Assembly (NCBI RefSeq): GCF_004136315.1
Contig: NZ_CP029562.1
Coordinates: 1,922,001 to 1,986,000 of the forward strand
Length of the DNA: 64,000 nt
Reading direction: 5' to 3'
Source: Mesorhizobium sp. Pch-S
Lineage (GTDB): Bacteria; Pseudomonadota; Alphaproteobacteria; Rhizobiales; Rhizobiaceae
Shown here: piece after piece, positions 1 to 9,421 of the stretch
How the letters are laid out: each line of letters opens with the position of its first letter
How positions within the stretch are numbered: the first letter of the stretch is position 1
Notes under the pieces: model-generated
Seen by the model: the letters and a program-made list of their open reading frames with translations, nothing else
What the model was told of the DNA's origin: nothing
Databases searched by the model: none
Program-made: the position numbers and the translations under genes

Positions 1-1184
1 GTCCACATCATCGGCAGGTCGAAGCGGATGCGGCCGCGATACATGGTGAAGAGCCAGTTGAATATCTTCGCCCCCGTCGGGATCGAGATGATCATCGTGG
101 TGATGCCGAAGAAGGAATTGACGCTGGCGCCCGAGCCCATGGTGAAGAAGTGGTGCAGCCAGACCAGGTAGGACAGGACGGTGATGACGACCGTAGCGTA
201 GACCATCGAGGTGTAGCCGAACAGCCTTTTGCCGGAGAAGGTCGACGTCACTTCCGAGAACACGCCGAACAGCGGCAGGATGAGGATGTAGACTTCCGGG
301 TGACCCCATATCCAGATGAGGTTCACATACATCATCGGGTTGCCGCCGAAGTCGTTGGTGAAGAAGTTGGTGCCGACGTAGCGGTCGAGCGACAGCAGCG
401 CCAGCACGGCCGTCAGCACCGGGAAGGAGGCGACGATCAGCACGTTGGTGCAGAGCGAGGTCCAGGTGAAGACCGGCATCTTCATCAGCGACATGCCGGG
501 CGCGCGCATCTTGACGATGGTGCACACCAGGTTGATGCCGGACAGCGTCGTGCCGACACCGGCGACCTGCAATCCCCATATATAATAGTCGACGCCGACC
601 CACGGACTGTAGCCGATGTTGGAGAGCGGCGGATAGGCGAGCCAGCCGGTCTGCGCGAACTCGCCGACGAACAGCGACGCCATCACCAGAACCGCGCCGC
701 CGACCGTCATCCAGAAGCTGAAATTGTTGAGGAACGGGAACGACACGTCGCGCGCGCCGATCTGCAGCGGCACGACATAGTTCATCAGGCCGGTGACCAG
801 CGGCATCGCCACGAAGAAGATCATGATGACGCCGTGGGCGGTGAAGATCTGGTCGTAGTGATGGGCGTTGAGATAGCCCTCGGAACCGTTGAAGGCCATG
901 GCCTGCTGCAGCCGCATCATGATGGCGTCGGCAAAGCCGCGCAGCAGCATGACGATGCCGAGCACCATGTACATGATGCCGATCTTCTTGTGGTCGACGG
1001 AGGTGAACCACTCGCGCCACAGATAGCCCCAGAGCCGGAACCAGGTGAGCGTGGCAAGCAATGCCACGCCGCCCAGCGCCACGACCGCGAAGGTCGCGAC
1101 GACGATGGGCTCGTGCAGCGGGAATGCTTCCCAGGTCAGGCGTCCGAAAAGGAATGTGGTTTCCACGTTTTGCGGGACAGCCAT
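1..1184 (-). CDS. cyoB: Cytochrome bo3 ubiquinol oxidase subunit I, 3' end outside window
   Basis: Heme-copper quinol oxidase catalytic subunit, a multi-pass inner-membrane protein that reduces O2 to water and pumps protons. The reverse-strand ORF starts at the ATG at 1184 and runs off the window edge, giving the first ~394 of the usual ~660 residues. Visible landmarks: the early [10 protein letters not shown] segment, the low-spin heme histidine in FTAHG, the CuB ligand and its cross-linked tyrosine in WGHPEVY, and the CuB histidine pair in WLHHFF. The remaining heme ligand lies beyond the edge. The start is four bases after the cyoA stop, so the two genes are in one operon. cyoC and cyoD should follow outside the window. 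The identification is firm; only the C-terminus is unseen. Confidence 0.96.
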   Translation of the reverse strand, partial: MAVPQNVETTFLFGRLTWEAFPLHEPIVVATFAVVALGGVALLATLTWFRLWGYLWREWFTSVDHKKIGIMYMVLGIVMLLRGFADAIMMRLQQAMAFNGSEGYLNAHHYDQIFTAHGVIMIFFVAMPLVTGLMNYVVPLQIGARDVSFPFLNNFSFWMTVGGAVLVMASLFVGEFAQTGWLAYPPLSNIGYSPWVGVDYYIWGLQVAGVGTTLSGINLVCTIVKMRAPGMSLMKMPVFTWTSLCTNVLIVASFPVLTAVLALLSLDRYVGTNFFTNDFGGNPMMYVNLIWIWGHPEVYILILPLFGVFSEVTSTFSGKRLFGYTSMVYATVVITVLSYLVWLHHFFTMGSGASVNSFFGITTMIISIPTGAKIFNWLFTMYRGRIRFDLPMMW

Positions 1185-1188
1185 GACG

Positions 1189-2421
1189 TCAAAGCCTTGA
1201 AGAAAGTGCGGGGATGTCGACTTGCGACATCACGCCGGGCAGTTCGGGGCGCGTCCACGGCCTCAGCAGGCCGGCACCGCGGAGCGGAGAATGGTCCTTG
1301 GGACCGATGGCGTCGTCGCCGGCAGCGCGCGCCGCGCGGAAGGCGGCTTCGGCTTCCTCGGCCGTGCAGATGGTGGCGACATAGGACGGCCTCGGGCCGA
1401 GGATCGAGCCACGCCGGGCATACTTGTCGTATTCGAGCGGCAAGGTGTTGTAGGCGCCTTCGAGGCCGAGCCCGCCCTTGGCGTTGATCGACATCATCTC
1501 GTTCATGCACATCTTGCCGCGCTCGACGCACATGTTGAGGATGGCCTGGAAGAGGTTGGGGTCGACCGCGCCGTAGCGGCGCACCGGCTCGTTCTCGCTC
1601 GGCCGCTCCAGCTCGAGGTAGTGTTCCCTGTCCAGCGTCTGGCCGGCGGCCTTGGCGCTTGCCACCCACTGGTCGAAACCGGCCTCGGACTGGCCATGGA
1701 AGTCGAAGCGCATGCCGGAAAAGCCGGCGCCGCTATAGTTGGCCGAGAAGCCCTTATAGGTGCCTTCGTGGTTGATCACCGCGTGCAGCTTGGTCTCCAT
1801 GCCGGCCATGGAATAGATCATGCCGGCGAGCGCCGGGATGTAGAAGGAGTTCATCACGCCGGACGACGTGATGCGGAAATCGATCGGCCTGCCGACGGGT
1901 GCGGCCATCTCGTTGACCGTGGCAATGCCGTATTCGGGGTAGATGAACAGCCACTTCCAGTCGAGCGATACGACCTCGACCCTGAGCGGCCGGTGCTCTT
2001 CGGTCACCGGCTGGCCTGGCGCAATGCGGTCGAGGCGGCGATACGGGTCGAGCAGATGGGTGCCGAGCCACGTCAGCGCGCCAAGGCAGATGATGATGAG
2101 CAGCGGCGCCGCCCAGATGACGAGTTCCAGCTTGGTGGAATGGTCCCAGTCGGGCGCGTAGGTGGCCGAGGCGTTGGAGTGCCGGTAGCGCCAGGCGAAG
2201 AACACGATCAGCAGCATCACCGGCACGATGATGATCAGCATCAGCAAGGTCGACACAACCAGCAGGTCGCGCTGCTGCGCGGCAATGTCGCCCGCGGGCG
2301 CCAGCACCACGAAATCGCAGCCGCTGAGAATCACCGCCAGTGGCAGGATCAGCAGGCTGGCAAGCCTGCGCCCCAATCCATGCAAAGGGGGCCTGTGTGA
2401 AGAGAACCAATGTGTGGACAT
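1189..2421 (-). CDS. cyoA: Cytochrome bo3 ubiquinol oxidase subunit II
   Basis: Subunit II of the bo3 quinol oxidase, 410 aa. The N-terminus is a lipoprotein signal peptide with lipobox LSGC (acylated Cys at residue 35). Two transmembrane helices follow (about 53-75 and 98-118), then a periplasmic cupredoxin domain containing [15 protein letters not shown] and the [20 protein letters not shown] stretch. The CuA ligands of cytochrome c oxidases are absent, as expected for a quinol oxidase. The C-terminal part ([14 protein letters not shown] onward) is the usual CyoA extension. It is the first gene of a cyoABCD-type operon and is divergent from an MFS transporter. The intergenic region 2422-2671 must carry both promoters. 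Confidence 0.95.
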   Translation of the reverse strand: MSTHWFSSHRPPLHGLGRRLASLLILPLAVILSGCDFVVLAPAGDIAAQQRDLLVVSTLLMLIIIVPVMLLIVFFAWRYRHSNASATYAPDWDHSTKLELVIWAAPLLIIICLGALTWLGTHLLDPYRRLDRIAPGQPVTEEHRPLRVEVVSLDWKWLFIYPEYGIATVNEMAAPVGRPIDFRITSSGVMNSFYIPALAGMIYSMAGMETKLHAVINHEGTYKGFSANYSGAGFSGMRFDFHGQSEAGFDQWVASAKAAGQTLDREHYLELERPSENEPVRRYGAVDPNLFQAILNMCVERGKMCMNEMMSINAKGGLGLEGAYNTLPLEYDKYARRGSILGPRPSYVATICTAEEAEAAFRAARAAGDDAIGPKDHSPLRGAGLLRPWTRPELPGVMSQVDIPALSSRL

Positions 2422-2671
2422 GAAAGCGTCCGCCCGTCATTGTGCACTGCAAGATACGCGATGGAGTAGCCGAGCCGGACACGGCCACGACATTGGACAA
2501 TTTGTCCAATCCCCCCGGCGAGTGCGATGCATCAAGATTTTAGGTGCACCGCGGCATGTCTCCGCGGCCGTGTTTTTGCTGCATGATCCTCGGCCGAAAA
2601 GTCTGCAACTTTTTGCTTTGCTGACCTTCGGTTCGGGGTCATGCTTTCTGTATTGGGACGGCACCGCAGGG

Positions 2672-3991
2672 ATGACTGAAGTCACACGAGCCGACACGAG
2701 CGGCGACCACCATCACGTCAATCCCGGTGACATTGCCGTCGGCGTCGTCATCGGCAGGACGTCGGAGTTCTTCGACTTCTTCGTCTATGCGATCGCCTCA
2801 GTGATCGTCTTCCCGAAGCTCGTATTCCCCAACACCGATCCGCTGACCGCCACCGCCTACTCCTTCGCCATCTTTGCGCTGGCCTTCCTGACCAGGCCGC
2901 TCGGCACGGTGCTGTTCATGGCCGTCGACCGCCGCTATGGCCGCAGCGCCAAGCTGACCGTCGCGCTGCTGCTGCTCGGCACCTCGACCGTGGCCATCGC
3001 CTTCCTGCCGGGATACGCTACCATCGGTGCCGCTTCGGCCTGGCTGCTGGCGCTGGCACGCATCGGCCAGGGCATCGCCTGGGGCGGCACCTGGGACGGA
3101 CTGCCGTCGCTTTTGTCGCTCAACGCGCCCGAGCATCGGCGCGGGCTCTATGCGATGGTGCCGCAACTCGGTGCCCCGATCGGGCTGATCGTGGCCAGCA
3201 CGCTGTTCGCCTTCTTCGTCGTCAACCTGTCGGCCGAGGACTTCTTCGGCTGGGGCTGGCGCTATCCGTTCTTCGTCGCCTTCGCCATCAATGTCGTCGC
3301 GCTCTTCGCCCGGCTGCGCCTTGTCGTGACGCCGGAGTTCAGCCGGCTGTTCGAGAATGGCGAATTGCAACCGACCCGCGTGCGCGAGACGCTCAAGGCC
3401 GAGGGTCGCGTCGTCGGCATCGGCGCGTTCGTGCCGCTGGCGAGCTTCGCCCTGTTCCACATGGTGACGGTGTTCCCGCTGTCCTGGGTGTTCCTGTTCA
3501 CGCAGGAAGGACCGGGGCGCTTCCTGATGATCGAGGCGGGCAGCGCGGTGTTCGGCCTGCTGGCGATCGTCGCTTCCGGCCTGATCGCCGACCGCATCGG
3601 CAGGCGCTCGCTGCTGTTCAGCACGGCCATCGCGATCGCCGCCTTCAGCGGCTTCGCGCCGCAGCTTCTCGACGGCGGCACCGCGGGCGAGATCGCCTTC
3701 ATGGTTCTGGGCTTCATCCTGCTTGGCCTGTCCTTCGGCCAGTCCTCGGGCGTGGTGGCATCGCGGTTCTCGCGCCGTTACCGCTACACCGGCTCGGCCA
3801 TCACATCGGACCTCGCCTGGATGTTCGGCGCCGGCTTCGCGCCACTGGCCGCCCTGCTGCTTTCGGCCAATTTCGGCCTGATCTCGGCCGGCGCCTACCT
3901 GCTCTCCGGCGCGATCTGCACGCTGGCGGCGTTGTGGGTCGCCGGACAGGCGATCGACCGGGGCTGGCAAGAGAAAAGCTCGGCCGAGTAG
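2672..3991 (+). CDS. MFS transporter, metabolite:H+ symporter type
   Basis: Predicted inner-membrane transporter of the major facilitator superfamily, 439 aa, with about 12 hydrophobic segments. The MHS-like signatures are the TSEFFDFFVYAIASVIVFPK start of helix 1, the loop 2-3 region FLTRPLGTVLFMAVDRRYGR, and GLIADRIGRRSLL in the second half. I chose the ATG at 2672 because homology-like sequence begins there; an upstream open extension to 2228 lies inside the divergent cyoA gene. Substrate unknown. MFS genes divergent from cyo operons are common in rhizobia, which suggests a link to respiratory or acid physiology, but this is inference. Confidence 0.85.
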   Translation: MTEVTRADTSGDHHHVNPGDIAVGVVIGRTSEFFDFFVYAIASVIVFPKLVFPNTDPLTATAYSFAIFALAFLTRPLGTVLFMAVDRRYGRSAKLTVALLLLGTSTVAIAFLPGYATIGAASAWLLALARIGQGIAWGGTWDGLPSLLSLNAPEHRRGLYAMVPQLGAPIGLIVASTLFAFFVVNLSAEDFFGWGWRYPFFVAFAINVVALFARLRLVVTPEFSRLFENGELQPTRVRETLKAEGRVVGIGAFVPLASFALFHMVTVFPLSWVFLFTQEGPGRFLMIEAGSAVFGLLAIVASGLIADRIGRRSLLFSTAIAIAAFSGFAPQLLDGGTAGEIAFMVLGFILLGLSFGQSSGVVASRFSRRYRYTGSAITSDLAWMFGAGFAPLAALLLSANFGLISAGAYLLSGAICTLAALWVAGQAIDRGWQEKSSAE

Positions 3992-4013
3992 CGCTCGGCT
4001 GAGCCGGGGCTGT

Positions 4014-4075
4014 CTAGAGCGGTTCCGGTTTTCCGGACGCATAACCGCATGCACTTTTGCTGGAATTGCCCTAAG
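4014..4075. repeat. Rhizobial intergenic repeat copy, family A
   Basis: Non-coding segment between the convergent MFS and TetR genes. It contains CCGGACGCATAACCGC followed by CACTTTTGCTGGAA. A diverged copy with CCGGACGCAAAACCGC and CACTTTTGCTGGAA lies at 51159-51194. Such short elements are scattered through Mesorhizobium-type intergenic regions. Confidence 0.55.
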
Positions 4076-4784
4076 CCTGCCCGTCGCCGCCGAGAGCACC
4101 CTCCAGGAAAAGTTTCCAGGCTCGATTGAAATACCGCTCTATCTCGGCGGGATCGACGAACCTGTCTTCTCCGAGCATGGCCGAGATCAGCGGCTTGATC
4201 GAGGTCGCGTAAAGCAGCTGCTCCGCAACGAAGAAGGCATTTCCTTCCTTCAAGAAGCCCTCGGCCTGCGCCTGCTTCACCAGAGCGGCAAAGCGCATCA
4301 TGATCGGGCTTTCGACGGTTGGCGTCGGCTGTACGCCTCCGAAGGCTACGGCTTCGCCGAGGGCGACGCGATTGAGAGCGATCATCTGGGGCCGCAGATT
4401 GATCGACAGCAGTGCCCGCGCAAAACGTTTCAGGCGCTTCGACGCGCTTGAATCGATCGCCATCAGCTCATCGAGTTCCGACAGGACCTCCCCCTGCAGC
4501 CCCTCCATCAAGGCCTTGAACAGTGCGGACTTCGAGGAATAGCGGCGATAGATCGTATCCTTGCCCGCTCCGCAGACCGAGGCCACCTGTTCCATCGTGG
4601 TGGCCGCGAAGCCCTGAACGGCAAACAGTTCGGCAGCGCTCTCCAATATCCGCCGATTGAGTGCCGCCTGCGCCTCCCTGGAGGGACGGCCACCCTTGGA
4701 CTTGCCGACAACGGACGGTGAGCCGGTCCCCGCAGCGGGTTCCACCTCGCCGGAATTCTTCATCCGAGACTGCGCAGACGCCAT
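4071..4784 (-). CDS. TetR/AcrR family transcriptional regulator
   Basis: 237-aa DNA-binding repressor-like protein. The N-terminal ~30 residues are a basic linker (KSKGGRPSREAQAAL), followed by a classic TetR helix-turn-helix around residues 45-90 (RRILESAAELFAVQGFAATT, then AGKDTIYRRYSSKSALFKAL). The C-terminal all-helical ligand domain ends with FNRAWKLFLEGALG. It is divergent from the siderophore receptor gene with about 200 bp between, so it could regulate that gene or itself; the ligand is unknown. It converges on the MFS gene. Family assignment is firm, target uncertain. Confidence 0.88.
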   Translation of the reverse strand: MASAQSRMKNSGEVEPAAGTGSPSVVGKSKGGRPSREAQAALNRRILESAAELFAVQGFAATTMEQVASVCGAGKDTIYRRYSSKSALFKALMEGLQGEVLSELDELMAIDSSASKRLKRFARALLSINLRPQMIALNRVALGEAVAFGGVQPTPTVESPIMMRFAALVKQAQAEGFLKEGNAFFVAEQLLYATSIKPLISAMLGEDRFVDPAEIERYFNRAWKLFLEGALGGDGQA

Positions 4785-4893
4785 GTTCCTGCCTGTACGA
4801 GGTTGGTGGGGTCACCGACGTTTCCCGCCTATCTAGCTTTGCCGGAAAACCAAACGCAACCGTTCCGTTGCGATTGTGCAACAGCAAATAAGT

Positions 4894-4908
4894 TGAGTAT
4901 TCCAGTCA
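4894..4908 (+). promoter_or_regulatory. Candidate iron-responsive (IRO/RirA-type) box
   Basis: TGA-N9-TCA (TGAGTATTCCAGTCA) about 80 bases upstream of the TonB receptor start. RirA, the Fe-S iron regulator of rhizobia, recognises IRO boxes of the form TGA-N9-TCA in front of siderophore uptake genes. The position before a siderophore operon supports it, but a six-base match also occurs by chance. Confidence 0.5.
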
Positions 4909-4985
4909 TAAAATTAAACTGGACGTCATCGTCCCGTTTTTGCTATCGGCCATGACAACTCGGGCGAAGGGAAAGAGCGGGGCAA

Positions 4986-7130
4986 ATGGCTTTTGGTGCA
5001 TGCAGGGCGGCGTTTCTGGGAACGACCTCTCTTCTGGTCTTTTCGGGGGGCGCACTCGCCCAGGAACCCGCGACGCAATTGGAAAAGATCGTCCTGGAAG
5101 GACGGTCCGGATCGACCTCGGCCGACCGCATCCTGCAGAAGAATACGGCAACCGCCACAAAGACCGGAACGCCGGTCGCGGAAACTCCGCAATCGGTGAC
5201 GACGATCACCCGCAAGCAGATCGAGGAACAGAGCCCGCGCACGGTCAGCGAAGCGCTGCGCTACACGACCGGCGTTCTCTCGGACCGCGATTCGAACTCC
5301 CGCTACGATTCGATCTTCCTGCGCGGCTTCGGCGCTTTTGGAACCGCGACGAGCTACGTCAACTATCTCGACGGGCTGAAGCTGCCGCGCGGACAGGCCT
5401 TCGCGCAACCGTCGATCGACCCTTACCTGCTCGACCGGATCGACGTGCTCAAGGGCCCATCGGCGCTTCTCTACGGGCAGGTGAGCCCGGGCGGCCTCGT
5501 CAACCAGGTCAGCCGCATGCCTTCGGCGCAGCCGTCCAACGAGGTCCGCATCGAAGGCGGGTCGCATGGCCGCGTGCAGGGCGGGTTGACCTCGCGCGGC
5601 GCCCTGAACGCGGATGGAACGCTGCAATACGGCATCAGCGCGGTCGGCCGGCTGTCCGGCACCCGCTATGACGATGTCGATGAAAAGCGCCTCGCCATCG
5701 CCCCTGCGGTGACCTGGCAACCCGATGCCGACACGACCCTGACGATCTCGGGCTATTACCAGAACGACCCGGAAGGCGGATATTTCAATTCGCTCTATCC
5801 GGGGTTCCTGGCTCCCCAGGCCTACCGGCCCTACCTTAATTCGAAGCTGAACATCGGCGATCCTTCCTTCGACGCCTTCAAGCGGGAACAATACGGCATC
5901 GGCTACCGCCTGGAGCATCGCTTCAACGAAACCGTGACCGTCCGCTCCGCCCTGCGCTATTCCCACGTGGACACGGACTTCAGTTCCCTGCAGATGTCAG
6001 GGCCGCTGGGCGCGAACGGGGTCATCCCGCGCCATGCCCTGCGCTCGATCGAGGATGTCGGCGGCCTGTCGCTCGACAACCAGGCGGAGTTTCATTTCGA
6101 CACCGCGGCCGTAAAGCACACGCTCCTGACCGGCATCGACCACCAGAATTCGACGAGTGACTGGGAATATCGTTTCGGTGCAGCACCGTCGCTCGATGTG
6201 GTCAATCCCATCTACGGGCAGCCGATCGGCCCGCTCGCGACGATCATCAACAACGGACAGACGCTGCGACAGACCGGCGTCTACGTCCAGGACCAGATGA
6301 GCTTCGGCGGTTTCCGCGCGGTAGTCGGCGTGCGCCATGACTGGACGCGGCAGGAGACCGACAACCGGCTGGCGCGGACATCGTCAGAGCAATCGAGCAG
6401 AGCCACAAGCTATCGCGCCGGCCTGCTCTATCTGTTCGACAACGGCATCGCCCCCTATGTGAGCTATTCCACATCCTTTGAACCGAATGTCGGCGTCACC
6501 GCCAAAGGTGCACCCTTCGTACCGAGCAAGGCACAGCAATACGAGGTCGGCGTGAAATACCAGCCTGCCGGACTCGACGCGCTGTTCACGGTCTCCGCCT
6601 TCGATATCCGGCAACAGGATGCGCTCGTGCCCGACACGTTCGGCTTCAACGTGCAGGAAGGCGAAATCCACTCGCGCGGCCTCGAATTCGAAGCCAGGGG
6701 CAATGTCACCGACAACCTCGAACTGATCGGCGCGCTGACGCTGCTCGACACGAAGGTCAGCAAGGCGGCCGTCCCGGCGAATGTCGGCAAACGGCCCCAG
6801 GCAGTGCCCGAATATTATGGTTCGCTCTGGGCGAACTATACCTTCGATGCCGACGCCCTCCAGGGCCTGTCGATCGGCGGCGGGCTGCGCTTCGTCGGCT
6901 CCAGCTATGCTGACAATGCCAATGCGGTGAAGGCCGATGGCTATACGCTTGTCGATGCCGCCCTGCGCTATGACTTCGGCGCAAAGAACCCCAACCTCAA
7001 GGGGCTACAGGGCACGTTGAACATCACCAACCTGTTCAACAAGCAATACTATTCGAGCTGCAGCTCGAACATCTATTGCCAGTACGGTAATGGCCGCGAA
7101 GTCCTGGCGGGCCTCAACTACAAATGGTGA
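4986..7130 (+). CDS. TonB-dependent siderophore receptor, FhuA/FoxA-like
   Basis: Outer-membrane receptor for a ferric siderophore, 714 aa, powered by TonB-ExbBD. The signal peptide ends near ALAQ (residue 26). The plug domain carries TPVAETPQSVTTITRKQIEE, SEALRYTTGV and the LKGPSALLYGQVSPGGLVNQ motif typical of siderophore (TIGR01783-type) receptors. A 22-strand barrel follows and ends in an aromatic residue (NYKW) for BAM-dependent assembly. The C-terminal NLFNKQYYSSCSSNIYCQYG segment with paired cysteines resembles hydroxamate (ferrichrome/ferrioxamine) receptors. The start is preceded by a purine-rich GCGGGGC. It overlaps the next gene, so the three genes 4986-9383 form an operon. Confidence 0.93.
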   Translation: MAFGACRAAFLGTTSLLVFSGGALAQEPATQLEKIVLEGRSGSTSADRILQKNTATATKTGTPVAETPQSVTTITRKQIEEQSPRTVSEALRYTTGVLSDRDSNSRYDSIFLRGFGAFGTATSYVNYLDGLKLPRGQAFAQPSIDPYLLDRIDVLKGPSALLYGQVSPGGLVNQVSRMPSAQPSNEVRIEGGSHGRVQGGLTSRGALNADGTLQYGISAVGRLSGTRYDDVDEKRLAIAPAVTWQPDADTTLTISGYYQNDPEGGYFNSLYPGFLAPQAYRPYLNSKLNIGDPSFDAFKREQYGIGYRLEHRFNETVTVRSALRYSHVDTDFSSLQMSGPLGANGVIPRHALRSIEDVGGLSLDNQAEFHFDTAAVKHTLLTGIDHQNSTSDWEYRFGAAPSLDVVNPIYGQPIGPLATIINNGQTLRQTGVYVQDQMSFGGFRAVVGVRHDWTRQETDNRLARTSSEQSSRATSYRAGLLYLFDNGIAPYVSYSTSFEPNVGVTAKGAPFVPSKAQQYEVGVKYQPAGLDALFTVSAFDIRQQDALVPDTFGFNVQEGEIHSRGLEFEARGNVTDNLELIGALTLLDTKVSKAAVPANVGKRPQAVPEYYGSLWANYTFDADALQGLSIGGGLRFVGSSYADNANAVKADGYTLVDAALRYDFGAKNPNLKGLQGTLNITNLFNKQYYSSCSSNIYCQYGNGREVLAGLNYKW

Positions 7131-7135
7131 ATGGA

Positions 7136-8257
7136 ATGGACAGGCGCATATTCTGCGGAAGCCTGCTGCTGGGAGGGCTGGCGGCGGCCCTGCCGGCCCG
7201 CGCTGCGGAACCGCTGACCGTCACCGACATGGCCGGCCGCAAGGTCCGGCTGCCAGCCATGCCCAGGCGCATCGTCCTGCTGGAAGCCCGCGATATCGTC
7301 AGCATGTCGCTGCTGCATCCGGACCCGGCCGCGCTCGTCGTGGGCTGGGCAGCCGTCGATCGCATCGACAGCGACGCCGTGAGGGATGGGTTCGAGCGCA
7401 AGCGGCAGATCCCGGTCGTCGGCAAGCAGACGCCCGACACGATTTCGTTCGAGGGACTGATCAGCCTGTCGCCCGACCTCGTCGTGGCCAATCTGTACAT
7501 GGCCCCCCAGGGCAGCAAGGACCTGCTGGTCGAGCGCCTGGAGAGCGCCGGTGTTCCCGTCATTTTCAGCGATCTCTCCAGCAACGCTTCCGGCGACCAG
7601 GCCCCCGCCAAGAGCACCATCGCCGATTTCCACGAGCAGATGCGCATGTGGGGCGACGTGCTCGGCGCCGCTGACAAGGCCGCCGCATACATCGCCCTTG
7701 TCGACGCGCATCTGAAGCGGGTCGCGTCCTGCGTGGCAGATGCGGCTCCGGTCACAACCTATCTGGAAGTCCAGTCCACCGTCGACGACTGCTGCTGGGC
7801 AGCCGGCAGCAGGGTCTGGGGGGAGCTGCTCGAACTTGCCGGCGGCAGGACGCTGCCCGGCGTGACGGCACCCTGGTTCCAGAAGCTCCAGCTCGAATAT
7901 CTCGTTTCGACGCCAAGCGACGTCTACATCGCCTCAGGCGGCGGGTGGTCCGCCGGCGGGCGTCCGTCGATCGGGCCGGGCTTCACGGCGGCGCAAGGTC
8001 GGGAGGGTCTGCAACGACTGATCCAACGCACGGGTTTCGACCAGCTGTCCAGCGTGCGCAACGGACGTGTCCACGGTATCTGGACCGGGCTCATCTCCAT
8101 CCCGCCCTTCAACATCCTGTTTGTCGAACAGGCGGCGAAGTGGCTGCATCCGGAACCGTGCCGCGACATCGACCCGGCGGCGACGCTGGCCGAGATCAAC
8201 GAGCGTTTCCTCTCCGTGCCGATCAAGGGGCCGCTCTGGGCCTCCTTGCGGGATTAG
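7136..8257 (+). CDS. Periplasmic Fe-siderophore binding protein (FecB/FepB-like)
   Basis: ABC-transporter solute-binding protein, about 373 aa. The chosen start MDRRIFCGSLLLGG gives an export signal with an RR pair (possibly Tat), cleaved near ARAAEP; an in-frame ATG at 7124 overlaps the receptor stop and is an alternative. After the signal come LTVTDMAGRKVRLPAMPRRI and LISLSPDLVVANLY, hallmarks of the class III periplasmic binding fold for iron-siderophores. A CC pair occurs in DDCCWAAG. The cognate permease and ATPase are not in the window, so this protein must hand its ligand to a transporter encoded elsewhere, or reduction happens after a non-cognate import step. Confidence 0.85.
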   Translation: MDRRIFCGSLLLGGLAAALPARAAEPLTVTDMAGRKVRLPAMPRRIVLLEARDIVSMSLLHPDPAALVVGWAAVDRIDSDAVRDGFERKRQIPVVGKQTPDTISFEGLISLSPDLVVANLYMAPQGSKDLLVERLESAGVPVIFSDLSSNASGDQAPAKSTIADFHEQMRMWGDVLGAADKAAAYIALVDAHLKRVASCVADAAPVTTYLEVQSTVDDCCWAAGSRVWGELLELAGGRTLPGVTAPWFQKLQLEYLVSTPSDVYIASGGGWSAGGRPSIGPGFTAAQGREGLQRLIQRTGFDQLSSVRNGRVHGIWTGLISIPPFNILFVEQAAKWLHPEPCRDIDPAATLAEINERFLSVPIKGPLWASLRD

Positions 8258-8261
8258 GGCA

Positions 8262-9383
8262 ATGCCGGCCCCTCGCAAGCGCCGATACGCGGCAACCGCG
8301 GTGACGCCTTTTTCGAAGGTCGAGGCGTTTCTCGAACCGATCCTGGCATCGATCGCGACACACGACATCAGCGTTCAGCGGCTGGGCGGTCGTTTCGAGT
8401 TCCAATCGCCATATGGCGTCGGCTTTCTCGAAGCGACCGCCGGCCAACTGCGCCTGTCGGTGGAAACCGACAACCGCCATGCGCTCAACCGCCTGAAGCA
8501 TGCACTGGTCGGACCGATCTCCTTCATCGCCGCCGGCGAGGCGTTGCAGTTCGAATGGACCGGCGATGAAGCCGGGCTGACGCCGCTGGAAGACCTGCGC
8601 ATCCTGCGTGTCAGGCGAACTGCACAGCTCACCCCACGCATGCTGCGGATCGGCTTCGAGGGAGAAGATCTGGCCCGCTTCGACCGGAACGACCAGCTCC
8701 ATTGCCGGCTGATCTTCCAGCCGAAAGACGTCGTATCGCCGCAATGGCCGAGCATCGACGATCGCGGTCACATCGTATGGCCGCAGCGGCGCAAGCTCGA
8801 CACGCGCGTCTACACCATCCGTTCGATCGACGTTCCAAAAGGCGAACTCACCATCGACTTCGCTCTGCACGACCGTGCAGGACCCGCGACGCGGTGGGCC
8901 ATCGCAGCGTCAGCGGGCGATCTCGTCGGCATTGTCGGCCCCGCCGCCGACGGTCCAAGGCCCGCTGGCTTCTATGTGCTTGCGGGAGATGAGACAGGAC
9001 TGCCGGGCATTGCCCGTATCCTCGAAAACCTCGACAGCGATGCCCGGGGCTTCGCGTTTGTCGAGATCGGCGGACTGAGCGAAAAACTGCCGCTGGCCCA
9101 TCCGGCGGGGATCCAGCTTCAATGGCTCGATCGTCAAGGCGCCCAGCCCGGAACCACATCACACCTCGTCGATGCGGTCCGCTCGGTGGCGTGGCCTTCC
9201 GATCGCCAGGATTCGTTCTTCTGGGGTGGCTGCGAACACAAGGCCTTCCGCCAGATCCATCGATACCTGCGCAACGAACTGCATCTGCCACGCGAACGCC
9301 AGGTTTTCTATTCGCACTGGCATCGCACGCTCAGCGAGGAAGATATCATCGCCGCAGGCGCGTCGGCATATCTGCCCGATTGA
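8262..9383 (+). CDS. Siderophore-interacting FAD protein (ferric reductase) with N-terminal DUF2218
   Basis: 373-aa cytoplasmic flavoprotein of the ViuB/SIP family, expected to release iron by reducing the ferric siderophore. Residues 1-105 match a DUF2218-type domain (TPFSKVEAFLEPILASIATH, VETDNRHALNRLKHAL). Then comes a ferredoxin-reductase-like FAD domain with RRTAQLTPRMLRIGF and the FAD motif LDTRVYTIRS; the NAD(P)H-binding SIP domain contains YVLAGDETGLPGIARILE and the C-terminal FFWGGCEHKAFRQIHRYLRNE. The ATG at 8262 is four bases after the previous stop. It closes the siderophore operon and converges on the outer-membrane protein gene. Confidence 0.92.
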   Translation: MPAPRKRRYAATAVTPFSKVEAFLEPILASIATHDISVQRLGGRFEFQSPYGVGFLEATAGQLRLSVETDNRHALNRLKHALVGPISFIAAGEALQFEWTGDEAGLTPLEDLRILRVRRTAQLTPRMLRIGFEGEDLARFDRNDQLHCRLIFQPKDVVSPQWPSIDDRGHIVWPQRRKLDTRVYTIRSIDVPKGELTIDFALHDRAGPATRWAIAASAGDLVGIVGPAADGPRPAGFYVLAGDETGLPGIARILENLDSDARGFAFVEIGGLSEKLPLAHPAGIQLQWLDRQGAQPGTTSHLVDAVRSVAWPSDRQDSFFWGGCEHKAFRQIHRYLRNELHLPRERQVFYSHWHRTLSEEDIIAAGASAYLPD

Positions 9384-9421
9384 AGACAAACGAGGCGAGC
9401 CAGGGGCCTCTATCAGCCGCC

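Noticed and set aside
150..1487. + strand ORF of 445 codons at the left edge
   Set aside because: Antisense to cyoB and cyoA, which have unmistakable oxidase motifs.
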